Part shown: positions 46,321-57,614 of the stretch, in pieces
Numbering within the stretch: the stretch's first letter is position 1
Layout of the letters: each line of letters begins with the position of its first letter
Origin: Pseudoneurospora amorphoporcata
Taxonomy: Eukaryota; Ascomycota; Sordariomycetes; Sordariales; Sordariaceae
Length of the DNA stretch: 64,000 bases
Direction of reading: 5' to 3'
Assembly: GCA_033297205.1 (NCBI GenBank)
Contig: MU859130.1
Location: 1 to 64,000, forward strand
Program-made: the position numbers and the translations under genes
The notes under the pieces: generated by a model
Told to the model about the DNA's origin: nothing
The model's input: only the letters and a program-made list of their open reading frames with translations
The model's database searches: none

Positions 46321-49300
46321 TCACCATCCAGGACCACGTCCCCATCTCCTCTCAGCTCTCTTCCACCTAGACCCACTTCTTTTCACTTGTCCCACACCTC
46401 CCTCACCATCCCAGTTCAGCTCATATTCGGGCTCATCATCCCTCCTTAGCTTGGGCAATTTCACCTTCACCATCCCCTCATTCCTCTTCTTTACAGTCCT
46501 ACCGGCAGGGATAGTGGTCCCGGCCGACTGAATACTATAAACCAACAACCTCGACCCAGCACCACAGAACTCCGTCTTGTCACCCACGCAGAACGACCTC
46601 TTGCACTCATATAACTCATCCGCCGCCTTCGCCCCGTCTGCCAGCGAATTGGCGCAGTAACACTCCTTAGCGTACTCCACGCCGAAAAAGCTGTAGCTCC
46701 TCGACTGGCAGCGTTCGTGGCACATCTCGACCGTCATGCTCGTGCCATTGGTGTACGAGTGCGCTTTGAGGACACGAGCGGTAGAGTTGTCGACGAAGCA
46801 ACCCTGAGGAGTCGCTAGGCGCCCGTTTAAGACGGACGGGTTGACGAGGCGGGGCGTCACGTAGTTAGTTTGTCTAAAGACGTCCAGACGAGAACGGCCA
46901 CCGCAGCGTGTGGATGGGTCGCCGACGCAGGTGAGGTTACAACCGGTCTGGCCGAGGCTGTAGCCAGGCTTGAACTCGAGACCGCAGTAGCATTGGGATT
47001 GGAACTCAAGGCCGGCGAGAGGGTAGTTTTGCAGGGCGCAGTAGTCAAGACATTTTTGAATGGTCATGCCAGTGCTGTCGTACAGGTAGGTGCCGTTTAG
47101 CGCGCGAGCGGTAGGCAAGGCGGTGTTGGAGTCGCTGGCACAACCTTGGTAGTCCCAGTTCACAACAGCAGGAATGGTGGGGAGGACAGGGCCGGTGTTC
47201 GTAGTCGTAGTGGCGGCAGCCGTGGTAATGGTGGCAGCCGTGGCAGTGGTGGCTGCAGCAGGAGCCGTAGTAGTGACAACCGCGGCGGCTGTAGTAGTTG
47301 TGCCAGCGATAGGAGGAGCTGAGGCGACGGCAGCTGCAGTGGTAGTGGTGTTGACAACTGTAGGAGCGGTAGTAGATGAGCTGGATCCAGCCGCGGGAGC
47401 AGTTGTAGATGAGCCAGATGCTGGAGCAACGCTAGTAGCAACGCCCGTAGTAGCAGCAGCGCTGGTAGCAAGGCTGGTCGTAGTATCAACGCTTGGAGCA
47501 ACACTTGCAGAGTTGGTGGGAGCGACACTGGTGTTGGAACCAGTAGCAACACTCGTGCTTGGAGCAACGCTTGCACTGTTGCTCGCGCTATTCGTGGGAG
47601 CAACGCTTGCGGAGGCAGAGACACTGCCTGAGGGAGCAACACTACCACTGGGCATAACGCTGGCAGAAGCAGTACCCGAAGTTGCAGTCGAAGCCGCCCC
47701 AGAGACAGTACCCGAGCCGGAACCAGAAGCAACAGTTGAGGCCGTGGCCGTACTAGAAGCAGGGCCAGAGACAGTTCCGGAGGTCGCACCAGAGGCGGTG
47801 CCAGAAGCAATAGAGCTGGCAGTATCAGATGCGGCCACCGAGGTGGCAATCGAGACTGCAATCGAAGCCGCACCGGAGGCAGCAACCGAGCCGGAGCCAG
47901 AAGTAATAGTGGAGGCCGCGGAGGTACCAGAAGCAGTCCCGGAGGCAGCACCAGAGGCAATTTCCGAGAGAGCAACGCTGGCACTGGGAGCAACGCTGGC
48001 AGAGGCAGTACCCGATGCCGCAGTTGATGTCACAGTCGATGCCGTGCCGGAGGCAGCACCCGAGCCAGAGGCGGTATTAGAGGCAGCACCAGAGGCAGCG
48101 CCCGAAGCAGCGGAGCTGGCAGTTCCGGAGGCGGCCGCCGAGGTGGCAGAAGTAGCAGCTGAGCCAGTGCCACTACCAGAAGCAGTCGATGCACCAGCAG
48201 CTGATGAGCCTCCGCTGCCAGAGGCAGAAGTGCTGCGATTGTCGTTGGCCGAAGTAGCAACCGATCCAGTAGCACTGGCAGTCGTTGAGCCAGCAGCAGT
48301 TGAATCAGTAGCGGTCGAGCCAGCGTCAGTCGAACCGGTGGCGGAGCCAGCGGCAGAACCGGAAGCAGTACCAGAATCAGTACCGGAAGCAGTAACTGAG
48401 CCGGTAGCTGAACCAGCAGCTGAGCCGGTAGCAGTTGAACCAGTCACCCCAGCAGGATTAGCACCGCTCGCCGTACTTGTTGTCGCAGCGGCGCTCGTGG
48501 TTGTGGTCGAAGTCGAAGCCACGGAAATGATCTGAGCTCCCCAAACAGCCTGATTATTGAAACCACGTCCGACCGACTTCTTCATGTAACACGGAGCCCC
48601 AATACCAGTACCGCCGGGCACGTACGCGAAAGCCACGCATTGATCAGTGGTGGAGCACTTTTCGGCACACAAGGCGTAGCTGTCGACGAAAGCGAGTGCC
48701 AGATCGCCGGCTTCGTGGTCGGTGAAGCATTCAAGGAGGAAGGTCTTGCCGTTGAGAGAGAGGTATGTGGTGCCGTTGTTGTCGGGGCATTTGACGGAGA
48801 CGGTGGGCTTGGTCGGGGCGGCTGAGGATGTGGTGGTTGCCGAAGCGGTGGCGGAAGCGGAAGCGGTACCGGAGGCGGTCCCAGATGCTGTACCGGATGC
48901 CGTGGCTGATTGAGTAGCCGAGCCGGAGACAGTGACTGAGCCGGAGGTGCCGTTAGGATTGAGCTGATACATGGAGAGACCATTGCTACCACCGCAGATT
49001 TGCTGCTGATTGCCGTTGCAAAGCATGTTGCAGCGCCCATCGGTGACCAGAGCACCTCCATTGAGGAGTTCGTTGCCGCAGAAGCACTCAGCTGAGTACT
49101 CGGTACCGAAGTACTTGTATCCGGCGCAGTACGTAGCGCAGTCATTGAGGTTCATGACATTGGACTGAGTGTTCTTGCCTTGCAGAGAACGGGAGGCAAC
49201 GGCATCGCTATAGCAACCTAAGGACACGTATTGGCCGATAGACTGTGGGTTTCCAGGCGTGCCCGAAGCGATTGCAGATGACGATGTTGAAGAAGCAGAA

Positions 49301-52300
49301 GCAGTGGCGGAAGCGGTGCCAGATGCGGTCCCGGATGAAGATGTCACACCCGATGATGGGTCGCCAATGACGGTGCCCTTCTGCATGTAAACCGAGATGC
49401 GGCCTGAACCACCGCATAGCTCAGTAGGATCGCCACCGCAGACATAGTTGCAGGTTTTCTCATCAGCAACGGCGCTATTGGTGTTGAGCTTGTTACCACA
49501 GTAGCATTCAACACCCCACTCAACACCGAAGAAGGAGAAGCCAGCACAAGCTGCGGCGCAGCTCTCAATGGTGTTGGTGCTGGACTGTCCGACAATCCGG
49601 TCATTGAGAGCTCTGGTCGCAGGGGAAGCAGAATTGTCAGTACGGCAACCAGCATACTCCCAGTTACCAACAACTTCCTTGTTCGCAGGAGGCCTGAAAG
49701 CGGGAGCGAGGGTGCCGTTCTCGGGAAAGTAACCGGTGGTGTCATACCACATCATCATGTAGCTTCCAACACCACCACAGAACTGCGACTTGTCACCTGG
49801 GCAGACATAGGTGTTGCAGAGATAGTCGTCAACCTTCAGGCTCGCAGGAGGAATGCTCCGGCCGACCCAGCATTCATAAGTATACTGGGTACCGGCAAAG
49901 GCAGCCTTGTTAGTGATGGCGTACTGCTGGCACTTTCCGTTGTCGTTATCCGCAGGGAACTGCGCCTGGGTAGTCTCAAGACGGTTGGCGTTACTGTCCT
50001 TATAGCAGCCAAGATACTTGAAGCGGGCAGACCCATCCGGCAGAGTTGGACCAACTTTGGTGGCGCGAAGGGTGCCAATGAAGTTGACGACATGTACGCC
50101 GAAAGCAAGATCATTGACGTTGAATGTCCAGGCGCCAGAGTAAACAATGGGGTCCGCGTTGAGAGGAGCAGCGCCCGGGGTGAAGAAGACAGTGGCACTC
50201 TCAGATTTTCCAGGCTTGATTACCATACCTTCGAAGAGATCACTGCTTGGGTTTTGGGCACCAAGAACAGCACCCATAGGGGGCTTGGACTTGTCAATCA
50301 TCAGGTCTGAGCCGCCCTTGTTCGTGAACCGAATGGTCACTTCTCTGGTGGTAAGACCAGGCGATGTGCCCATGTCGATGTTGAAGGTGCAAGTTTGGGT
50401 GGGATCATTGCAGAAAGGGATCGTTACCCAACCGCCTTCGCTGGTGGAATGCTCCAAGAGAGCAATAGGCTGCGAGTTGGCAGATCCGGTTAAGACAGAG
50501 TAGGCCATGCCGCCATCAGTAAAGACAGTAAATATGGTAGAGAAGGAACCAAGCTTGGGAGCAAGGAAAGTCATGTGAATGATCACAGATGATCCAGCGG
50601 CGACAGTAGAGCCGAGCGCAGGGAGGTCCTCAGCAGTGAAGTAACCGTCGGCATCAAGCTTAGTGTGAGTGCCATCAATTGTGATGTTAGTGAACTTTGC
50701 AGTTGCCGAGTTAGGGCCATCGCTGGTGAAAGCGTACCCGAGAATTGTCATGGGTCCTTTGCCCAAGTTCTGAATAACCACGGTGTTTTGCGATCCTCCT
50801 TCGGCAGCGGCAGAGCCAATGACAAGCGGTTGAAAATCGACCGCGTTGGGGTTGATGGCCGCGAAGGGTCCATCTGTCACTGTGTTGCCTGTCACTGAAA
50901 GGGGCTGTTGGGTCGAATAACCTGTAACGGCATTGACTGTGTTGAGGGTGACAGAGCCGGACTGCACACCTGGCTGCATAGTTGGGGAGCTTGTGCTGCC
51001 AGAATCCAACGTATACCCACTCAAATCAAATTTGACGGGGAAGGTAAAAGACTTTCCAGCAGTGACTCCAGTCTTGGGGAGGTCGGCTAGGGATACCTTG
51101 TACAAGAGATTTCCAGTTGTGATGTTGGTGATCGAGTTGACATTAATCTTTGCAGTGCAAGTGACGTTGATCGTCTTGGATGTGCCGATGGGTACCTCTC
51201 CGAAGTTGAAGGGACCACCGCAGTCAAAAGGCAACTTGACAGGAGACCCGTAAGCCAAAATCTGTCCGGTGTATGTGCTGGTATAGTACCGGCCATCGCC
51301 AAAAACAGGACGCTGAAACTTGGACAAGACTGGAGTAGCGGGAAGAGGAATCTTGACGAGTTGCCCGTTTCGTGGCACCGCATGATAAGCGCGAATGCCA
51401 TTGTCGGGATCACTCATCCAGAGAATGCCTGTTCCCGGTTGGCCGTTGAGAGTGGTGATGGTTGCGGATCCAGTACCGACTCTGCCAGCGGACTTGTCAG
51501 GGGTTGAACCAGCCACACTGAAGGCCGGCTTTCCGCTTGAGTCGTAACCAAGAGCGTAGGCATAGGTTGGAGCACCAACGGGAGTGATATACATGTAACC
51601 ACCTTCCAGAGGATACGCGCCAACGTTTCCAAACATGGCAGTACCCTGGGGAGGAGTGATAGTCTGGATGATGGCATCGCCACCACCGGCGCCCATCTTG
51701 TAGCCTCCGAGGTTATCAGCATTGCAGATGTAGGCTTGGCCGTTCTTGCCTGCTGTTACCGCAAGCTGCTTGACACCACCGCCTCCGAATGGCAAGATGG
51801 AAACACCACCACCGCCCAAGTCACGATCAGCAGAATCAATTGCTTGGTAGGTGTATGGTTCGAAGTAGTCTTGCTGTGTGACCTTTCCAGTGGCCGGATC
51901 GATGGCCATGTTCACAATGGCTTCTGAGAGGGTGTCGAGGTGGATTCTGCCGCTGGCGGCCAACTGTTGGTTCGCCATGACGCCGTAGCCGTTTCCAGTA
52001 GCAAAGAAGAGACGGCTGGGGTTATCAGAGGCCAGAATAGCACCACTCTGCCAGACACCGCAGCCACCGCCGCCCCCGTCCCAGGTACCATCTTGCTTGG
52101 GGGCACGATCACCACCAGCAGTAGCATAAGCGGTGACGAACTCGCCACTGGAAGTTCTCATGCCGACTACCCAGCCAGTGTAGTTAAACAAATCGCAGTG
52201 ACCCCCAAAACCAGCATACACCACACCATTAATGAGGTTCAAGGATGTGCGTTGGAGGACACCACCACCGGTGAAGTAGCGGGTCTTATCGTTATCGGCA

Positions 52301-52962
52301 TATTTGCCTTCGATGTTGGTTGGAAAGCCAGGCCTCTCCTGTAAGGTCCATGCATCGATGGCATGGAAACGGTAGGCACCATTCTTCCAGCCCTTTGTGG
52401 TTGAATCCCTGTAGCCCTTGGCCCAAAAGTAGATCGTCTCTGTGTTCGGGTCGATAATGGGCGTGCCAGTGATACCGATTGTCCCGCTAATATCGTTGCA
52501 ATTGCCCAAGTCAGAGACCATGAAAGGGGCTTCCGCAGGATCCTGCTCACTCAGATCACGAGTATTGTAGAGTGTGCCGTTCACAGCATCGAGAACATAA
52601 ATGCGGTTTTGTTCTGAAAAGGCAATGACGGTTTGCTTTCCCGTTGCCTTTGGTGTATATACCAGGAGTTTGGAGTAGAATTGTTCCATCTGGTTGAGAG
52701 GGTTCTTTGGCGTTGTGAAGGACCATATTTGTCCAAATGCACCTCCTTCAACAGTTGCTGGGTCCATGTTATGGTTTGGAAGATAACCGACGGCAGCCGA
52801 GTCTTGTAAAAGCATACCAGTTAGCGATTTTGATTGTTGAAACACACATCCCACAGAGATCGACTTACCGGCATCCATAATGGTATCTGTTGGATCCATT
52901 GCCCATGTTGCCGTGCAGAGCGCAAGGCTCACAAACGAGCGTAAGAGACCTAGTGGCCTCAT
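46321..52962 (-). CDS. Giant secreted protein: propeller-like domain plus five WSC modules
   Basis: A 2,213-codon frame, or 2,191 if a likely 66-nt intron (52803-52868) is removed. Residues 1-21 form a signal peptide (MRPLGLLRSFVSLALCTATWA). Residues about 30-590 resemble a quinoprotein-like beta-propeller (NRIYVLDAVNGTLY, NGQAYICNADNLGGYK). About 590-960 look like Ig-like ASH/choice-of-anchor repeats (VVIQNLGKGPMTILGYAF). WSC modules lie at about 979-1075, 1095-1190, 1240-1335, 1934-2030 and 2049-2145, each with eight-Cys patterns such as ECYCGN...CGG. A PAN/apple-like domain is at about 1385-1480. Residues 1484-1934 are a Ser/Ala/Thr/Gly spacer likely to be O-glycosylated. The tail is basic with several KR/RR sites; no GPI signal is seen. 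WSC domains bind carbohydrate, so a cell-wall or substrate-binding role is inferred. The exact function is unknown. Confidence 0.85.
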   Translation of the reverse strand: MRPLGLLRSFVSLALCTATWAMDPTDTIMDAGKSISVGCVFQQSKSLTGMLLQDSAAVGYLPNHNMDPATVEGGAFGQIWSFTTPKNPLNQMEQFYSKLLVYTPKATGKQTVIAFSEQNRIYVLDAVNGTLYNTRDLSEQDPAEAPFMVSDLGNCNDISGTIGITGTPIIDPNTETIYFWAKGYRDSTTKGWKNGAYRFHAIDAWTLQERPGFPTNIEGKYADNDKTRYFTGGGVLQRTSLNLINGVVYAGFGGHCDLFNYTGWVVGMRTSSGEFVTAYATAGGDRAPKQDGTWDGGGGGCGVWQSGAILASDNPSRLFFATGNGYGVMANQQLAASGRIHLDTLSEAIVNMAIDPATGKVTQQDYFEPYTYQAIDSADRDLGGGGVSILPFGGGGVKQLAVTAGKNGQAYICNADNLGGYKMGAGGGDAIIQTITPPQGTAMFGNVGAYPLEGGYMYITPVGAPTYAYALGYDSSGKPAFSVAGSTPDKSAGRVGTGSATITTLNGQPGTGILWMSDPDNGIRAYHAVPRNGQLVKIPLPATPVLSKFQRPVFGDGRYYTSTYTGQILAYGSPVKLPFDCGGPFNFGEVPIGTSKTINVTCTAKINVNSITNITTGNLLYKVSLADLPKTGVTAGKSFTFPVKFDLSGYTLDSGSTSSPTMQPGVQSGSVTLNTVNAVTGYSTQQPLSVTGNTVTDGPFAAINPNAVDFQPLVIGSAAAEGGSQNTVVIQNLGKGPMTILGYAFTSDGPNSATAKFTNITIDGTHTKLDADGYFTAEDLPALGSTVAAGSSVIIHMTFLAPKLGSFSTIFTVFTDGGMAYSVLTGSANSQPIALLEHSTSEGGWVTIPFCNDPTQTCTFNIDMGTSPGLTTREVTIRFTNKGGSDLMIDKSKPPMGAVLGAQNPSSDLFEGMVIKPGKSESATVFFTPGAAPLNADPIVYSGAWTFNVNDLAFGVHVVNFIGTLRATKVGPTLPDGSARFKYLGCYKDSNANRLETTQAQFPADNDNGKCQQYAITNKAAFAGTQYTYECWVGRSIPPASLKVDDYLCNTYVCPGDKSQFCGGVGSYMMMWYDTTGYFPENGTLAPAFRPPANKEVVGNWEYAGCRTDNSASPATRALNDRIVGQSSTNTIESCAAACAGFSFFGVEWGVECYCGNKLNTNSAVADEKTCNYVCGGDPTELCGGSGRISVYMQKGTVIGDPSSGVTSSSGTASGTASATASASSTSSSAIASGTPGNPQSIGQYVSLGCYSDAVASRSLQGKNTQSNVMNLNDCATYCAGYKYFGTEYSAECFCGNELLNGGALVTDGRCNMLCNGNQQQICGGSNGLSMYQLNPNGTSGSVTVSGSATQSATASGTASGTASGTASASATASATTTSSAAPTKPTVSVKCPDNNGTTYLSLNGKTFLLECFTDHEAGDLALAFVDSYALCAEKCSTTDQCVAFAYVPGGTGIGAPCYMKKSVGRGFNNQAVWGAQIISVASTSTTTTSAAATTSTASGANPAGVTGSTATGSAAGSATGSVTASGTDSGTASGSAAGSATGSTDAGSTATDSTAAGSTTASATGSVATSANDNRSTSASGSGGSSAAGASTASGSGTGSAATSATSAAASGTASSAASGAASGAASNTASGSGAASGTASTVTSTAASGTASASVAPSASVALSEIASGAASGTASGTSAASTITSGSGSVAASGAASIAVSIATSVAASDTASSIASGTASGATSGTVSGPASSTATASTVASGSGSGTVSGAASTATSGTASASVMPSGSVAPSGSVSASASVAPTNSASNSASVAPSTSVATGSNTSVAPTNSASVAPSVDTTTSLATSAAATTGVATSVAPASGSSTTAPAAGSSSSTTAPTVVNTTTTAAAVASAPPIAGTTTTAAAVVTTTAPAAATTATAATITTAAATTTTNTGPVLPTIPAVVNWDYQGCASDSNTALPTARALNGTYLYDSTGMTIQKCLDYCALQNYPLAGLEFQSQCYCGLEFKPGYSLGQTGCNLTCVGDPSTRCGGRSRLDVFRQTNYVTPRLVNPSVLNGRLATPQGCFVDNSTARVLKAHSYTNGTSMTVEMCHERCQSRSYSFFGVEYAKECYCANSLADGAKAADELYECKRSFCVGDKTEFCGAGSRLLVYSIQSAGTTIPAGRTVKKRNEGMVKVKLPKLRRDDEPEYELNWDGEGGVGQVKRSGSRWKRAERRWGRGPGW

Positions 52963-55900
52963 TTTGGCGAAGGGATATTACAATAAGTGTGTCGAGTAAG
53001 TCATGTCAGATATGAGTAAAGACTGTAAGTGAGGGTATATCCACAAAGTGGCCCCGATGAAAAAGTGTATATAATGAGAAAACGAGTGACTACCACATGG
53101 GTGAATGACAAAATGTGAAGTGATGCCGAGGGTCCGAGGAGTCCGAGGAGCGGCTCTTGGGAAACAAGAGACACGAAGTCGTCGAGATGACGGTGCGGAT
53201 CGGGGTGTCGACAAAGAAGTTGAGGATGAGTGAGATCTTGGGTTAGGAGGGGACGGGAGAGACAATCGCATATAGCTGGATTCTGTCTCAGATGGAGGAG
53301 TCTGCCCAGAGATCTATGTGATCTAGGACCGGACGGGCGCTACCGAAAGGGGCTTACGGCGATTCCATTCCAACGGGACTCCAATGGCCTTGATGGGTCT
53401 CGACGCCGCCCGCGGTGTAGGGCATTGATCGCCCCATTGATGGTCAGCCCGACTGGACAGTTTGGCGAATCTCGGCCTTGGCAGCTGGCCAATACATGCC
53501 ATCTCCTCCACCTTGAACACCCTCTTCAGGCTGTCTTTAGCCATGTCCGAGCCAGTCCTCAGGCCGGAACGGGACCTGTTTTACTTGCTGGAGTGGGCCA
53601 AGCCGCTCTGTCGGCACTCTCACCTCGTGCGCTTGAGACCCTTTCTGTGCACTCTGGGTCATCTCTGGGAGAGGCATCTCAGCCAGCCAAAGGAAGGGGG
53701 TGGCGGCCGTGGCTTGGAGGACTTGAACTGTTTGGGAGCGAGAAAAAATGCAGAACTTGCACCGTCATTACCACAGACTATCGGCGGAAAAAGTAGACTG
53801 GGTTCCTGATATGACATCCTCCCACTCTCCCTTGGGCTGAGGCTCAGCTGAAGGACATTTTACCCACTTCTGGATCTTGATGTTTTCATGAGTTCAACTT
53901 ATCGACGATGTGATAGCCAGACTGGAGATGACCAGAGAGACTCCGAGCATCGGGCGGGTGCATTGATGCCTTGGGAGTCTGGCACCTCGGTCGAGAGCCC
54001 CAAATGAGCCATGATAGGGCGGGGGATTCCGTTTGTGCGAGAGAGCCGAGCGCTTGCTTCTGATGATGGTGTATCGCTACAGGTCGGTGTGTGGTTGACG
54101 TGAATTTACGTGATGAGTCTCATTCAGCGCCCGGACGTTGACTGGTCTGGCAATAGTCTGGCGGTGGCAGCCTGGCTGAATGAAACCTTCCAAGCAAACA
54201 GAGTTTTCACTACTGCCGGACTCAGTCAGAGTTTGCCAATGGAAGTGACGACCCTGAAGACGGATGGAAGGAACATCGACGACAAGGGAGGAGCAGTTCT
54301 CAGAAAGCGAGACGTGACTGCCAAGACTGGAGGTTGAATGTGGAGACGGGACCCACAATGTACCCCGGCTCAGTGGAGGCTAGCGTGGGCTGGGGGGTGC
54401 CTGCCCTGTCAGAACCTTAGTGTAGGGAAGAGGCAGGGACAGGGCGTGGTACTTGCGCAAAGTACCGGTACTTTTGTGCTTCGTCGCAGCGCCCAGACGT
54501 CTTCGTTTCTCTTCTCGACCCTTGTCTTGTATCGCGACTGTCTCGCTTTTCACAAATGGACATGTCACCACCGACTCACCACCCACCATCATCCAAACGG
54601 CAAGCGACTTAATGAACATCTTATTAACCACAAACCGACGAGTGTCGGGTCTGTGTCATCCGCCTATTTTCGTTCCATCTCATTCAGCCTCAACGTGCCC
54701 CTCACAACAAACATCACTGGACCGCTTTGTCGGGTTGTGGCGTGTGGCGTCTCTGCTTCATTTTTGCAGCATTTCCACCTCTTTCAATAATATTCTGGTT
54801 CCTTTCTCTTCCAATGCCCAGCCCGTATCCCCGACCGCCGACCGCCGGCACTGCGAGAACCCGTCACAGAAAACAAAAACAAAAAAGAGAAGCGGCAAAC
54901 AAAGACCGCGGGGGTTTGACCTTTCGCATCCGCGTTCGCTTAACGACTCCCAGTTGAGCAGGCTGTCTGGACCAAAGTGTTTTTCTCGCATTGTGCAAGT
55001 CATCGTGAAGTCTGCGGGCGTGCGGCGTGAGACGTCATTCAGTTCGAGAGCTAGGCGCTGTTCGCCCATTAAGCAGAGGAAGAGAAGCGTTCATTCCTGC
55101 ATTAGCCCACTACTGTTGACACCCATCACAACCATTCGCCACTCTGCCTCCCCCCCTTTTTCAACCCGTCAACGAGCCGCTTTCTCTGCATTGACGCTCA
55201 TTTCCGTGTCCCTTGAGGCTGATCATTCCAGACGATGCTCAATTGCCTATGATGAAGCTCAGGAGTTACCAAGTGGTTATGTCTGGAATAGTAGTGCGAT
55301 ATCCCGACCGCTGTGATAATGGGTTCCAAAGCGGCAATGAGGAGATTGAGCGCTGTCGTGGTTTTACAATGGTGGAAAATGAACGATAATGACTTCAATT
55401 GGTCATATTCCCCCCATTCTTCACTTGCATGCTTTTCAGATTGCTCTGCCACGAGAAAGACGCAGAAATGCCTCTCTGGCGATACTATTCTGGGCACAAT
55501 CGTCCAAGTTTGTCGATCATCTGGGTAAATGACACGGGCGGCATTGTTGGCCGTTCAAACCAACATACCTGAAGATCGGTTTACCAAATACCGCGGGTTC
55601 GCGTGTAAGGCGCTGATGAAAGAGATATCGATGATATGCTGCAGCCTCACGTCTTGGGCAATCACAACGACAATCCGGATCTTTCCGAGCAGACATCGCC
55701 AACTTCACATCTTAAGTCTTGCCTATGGTAAAATACGTCATTGCAGATCAAACGCAACTGAAGTTGTTGAGGGGAATAATGTTGAAAGACGTTGAATAAT
55801 TATTGCACATAGTCAAGCGACTTCTAGAAATCGGTATCCTGGTGTCATCAGGGGATGCCACTCTGGAATAATCATTGACTTCACCTGCATTGAATGGTAT

Positions 55901-56393
55901 CAGAGGCATGATGAAACACGTCATCGAAAGGAGAGTTGGTCGTTGTTGACCAGAGTCAAACGACTTCAAAGCCAGCAGCTTTTTATCATGCCGTACTGAC
56001 AGTCAAGATCAATAACACCTCACTTGAAGACCATTCGCCATGGAAAGCTGTTATCCTCAGTTCACTAGCAATCCCAGATCGAGTAAGTCGGCCGAAGACA
56101 TCACAAGAAAGATCAACCATGACGACAACAGTTTTGTAAGCCCAAACGACTGTAGACTATGTATTAAGAACTAAATATTAAAGCACAAAAACTAAGCCAG
56201 AGATTGTCAACCGCTCTCACCATTCAACGAGCATTAAGGACTGCAAAAGACGGGAGAATTCAAGCGAGCATCACTCATTCGTTTACCCATTCCGATCTTT
56301 CCAACCGTTTATTCATCCTCTCAACCCGTCAAGGCACGAAGCCCAATCGAGACAGAAGCCGTCGTAGTCGTGGTCTTGATGACGGCCTCCTAC
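52963..56393. other. Upstream region of the giant gene and long spacer
   Basis: About 3.4 kb without a supported gene. The first few hundred bases should contain the promoter of the giant gene. An 864-nt open frame at 54453-55316 (287 codons, Ser/Arg/Pro-rich, no motif) is the longest candidate and is probably chance or an untranslated leader. No repeat matching the rest of the window is recognised. Confidence 0.45.
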
Positions 56394-57614
56394 TTACTTG
56401 GCAACATAGCTGCCAGGAGCATAGTAGCCGAAGCTGCTGCCGATAGTCCAGACATTGCCAGAGTTGTCCTTCTGGCCGGTGTTCTTGGCGTAGCTGGTGC
56501 CATAAGAGACGCCATAGTACGCGCAAGTGAAGACGCCGTCCTTGCCGTTCTTGTACATGACATAGGCGTTGAAGAAGACGCAGGCCTGGCCCTTGTTGGT
56601 GCCATGCTTGGCGTTGTACTCGGTCTGGGCCCTGCAGCTGGCGGCGCAGAGCTCAGGGTCAAAGGGGACGTTGGTGCCGAAGGTCTGCGAGCGGAGGAAG
56701 CCGTGGTCAATGACGGGTGCGGGCGCGTTGATGGCGGCGTTGTTGAAGGTGATGGGGCCCTGGAAGCCGTCGACCGAGGGGCCGGCGGACTTGGTGAAGG
56801 CCGTGGAGCCAGCGTAGACAACCTTGAAGGCCTTGCCCTGGAACTGGTAAGCCGGCGACTTAGCCGAGCTGGCGACGAGCGGCATGCCGTAGAAGGCGCA
56901 CTTGATCAAGGTGGCCGAGGTGGCGTCGGCAAGGCCAGGGCAGCCGAGCGCGGCATCAGGCACCTGGGTCGCCTTGCTGATCTCGAGCGGCACGCGCTCG
57001 TAGTAGATGTTGAAGGAGGTGCAGCCGGCGGTCGTGTCGCATATGGCAGCGCACTTCTTGGTGTCGTACCCGGTCAGCTTGGAGCTGGTGTAGGTGATGT
57101 ACGACTTGTCCTGGGCCAGGACCTTGAGGTCGACAAAGTTAGGCACGACCGCGTAGCCGGAAGGGACGTTAGCCGCCTTGGTAGAGTCGATGGCAGCGGT
57201 AGAGAAACCAGCGAAGCTGGTGAAGGCTTCAGGGGTGTCGGGGTTAGACACCTGCGGGCCGTTGAAGGTGCGGACAATGCACGAGGTGGCTGGGGCGTCG
57301 GCACGGGCGACTTTGGTGCTGCGCTTCAGGCTGACGGCGATGACCTCGGGAGGAGCGTCGGTGGAGGCCTGAGCCTCAGCGGGGGGAGTGTTGACGATGG
57401 CGGCGGTGATTTCTGCGGCCACGGCATCGACGTCATAGTTATCGACAATCTGGGGAACGACGTCGCCGACGGGGGGAGAGTCGGTGGAGCCGGCACCGGC
57501 GGCCACTGACTCGTCATAGCTGTCGATGGGCAGGTCCTGGCGCTTCTGGTGAAGCGGCGAGGCTAAAACGAGGCCCAGAAGGAGGGAGGAGAGGACGATG
57601 TTCTTGCGAACCAT
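56394..57614 (-). CDS. Secreted protein with two internal Cys-rich modules
   Basis: An intronless gene for 406 residues. A signal peptide (about 1-18, VLSSLLLGLVLASP) is followed by a Kex2-type site LHQKR at 21-25, so a propeptide is likely. An acidic Ala/Pro/Val/Asp region (26-100) precedes two related modules. The first (about 170-275) has CAAICDTTAGCTSFNIYYE and KCAFYGMPL; the second (about 300-395) has CAASCRAQTEY, ACVFFNAYV and TCAYYGVSYG. Each contains C-X3-C, then C-X-F-N-X-Y, then CA-aromatic-YG, with Gly/Tyr-rich ends, as in PAN/apple-like folds, and they probably arose by duplication. It acts outside the cell, possibly binding wall polymers. No enzyme motif is visible and I do not recognise a named family. 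Confidence 0.82.
   Translation of the reverse strand: MVRKNIVLSSLLLGLVLASPLHQKRQDLPIDSYDESVAAGAGSTDSPPVGDVVPQIVDNYDVDAVAAEITAAIVNTPPAEAQASTDAPPEVIAVSLKRSTKVARADAPATSCIVRTFNGPQVSNPDTPEAFTSFAGFSTAAIDSTKAANVPSGYAVVPNFVDLKVLAQDKSYITYTSSKLTGYDTKKCAAICDTTAGCTSFNIYYERVPLEISKATQVPDAALGCPGLADATSATLIKCAFYGMPLVASSAKSPAYQFQGKAFKVVYAGSTAFTKSAGPSVDGFQGPITFNNAAINAPAPVIDHGFLRSQTFGTNVPFDPELCAASCRAQTEYNAKHGTNKGQACVFFNAYVMYKNGKDGVFTCAYYGVSYGTSYAKNTGQKDNSGNVWTIGSSFGYYAPGSYVAK

Noticed and set aside
47174..48535. A 453-codon + strand frame opposite the giant secreted protein
   Set aside because: It is the antisense of the Ser/Ala/Thr-rich spacer. Repeated GCN-type codons leave the opposite strand open and give a Val/Ala/Glu-only sequence without domains.
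54453..55316. A 287-codon + strand frame
   Set aside because: Longest non-shadow frame in its spacer, but Ser/Arg/Pro composition, no motif, no obvious splice structure and no start context. Kept only as unexplained spacer.
56370..57509. A 379-codon + strand frame opposite the 406-residue secreted protein
   Set aside because: Shadow of a GC-biased coding gene. The - strand has a signal peptide, Kex2 site and Cys modules, while the + frame has none.
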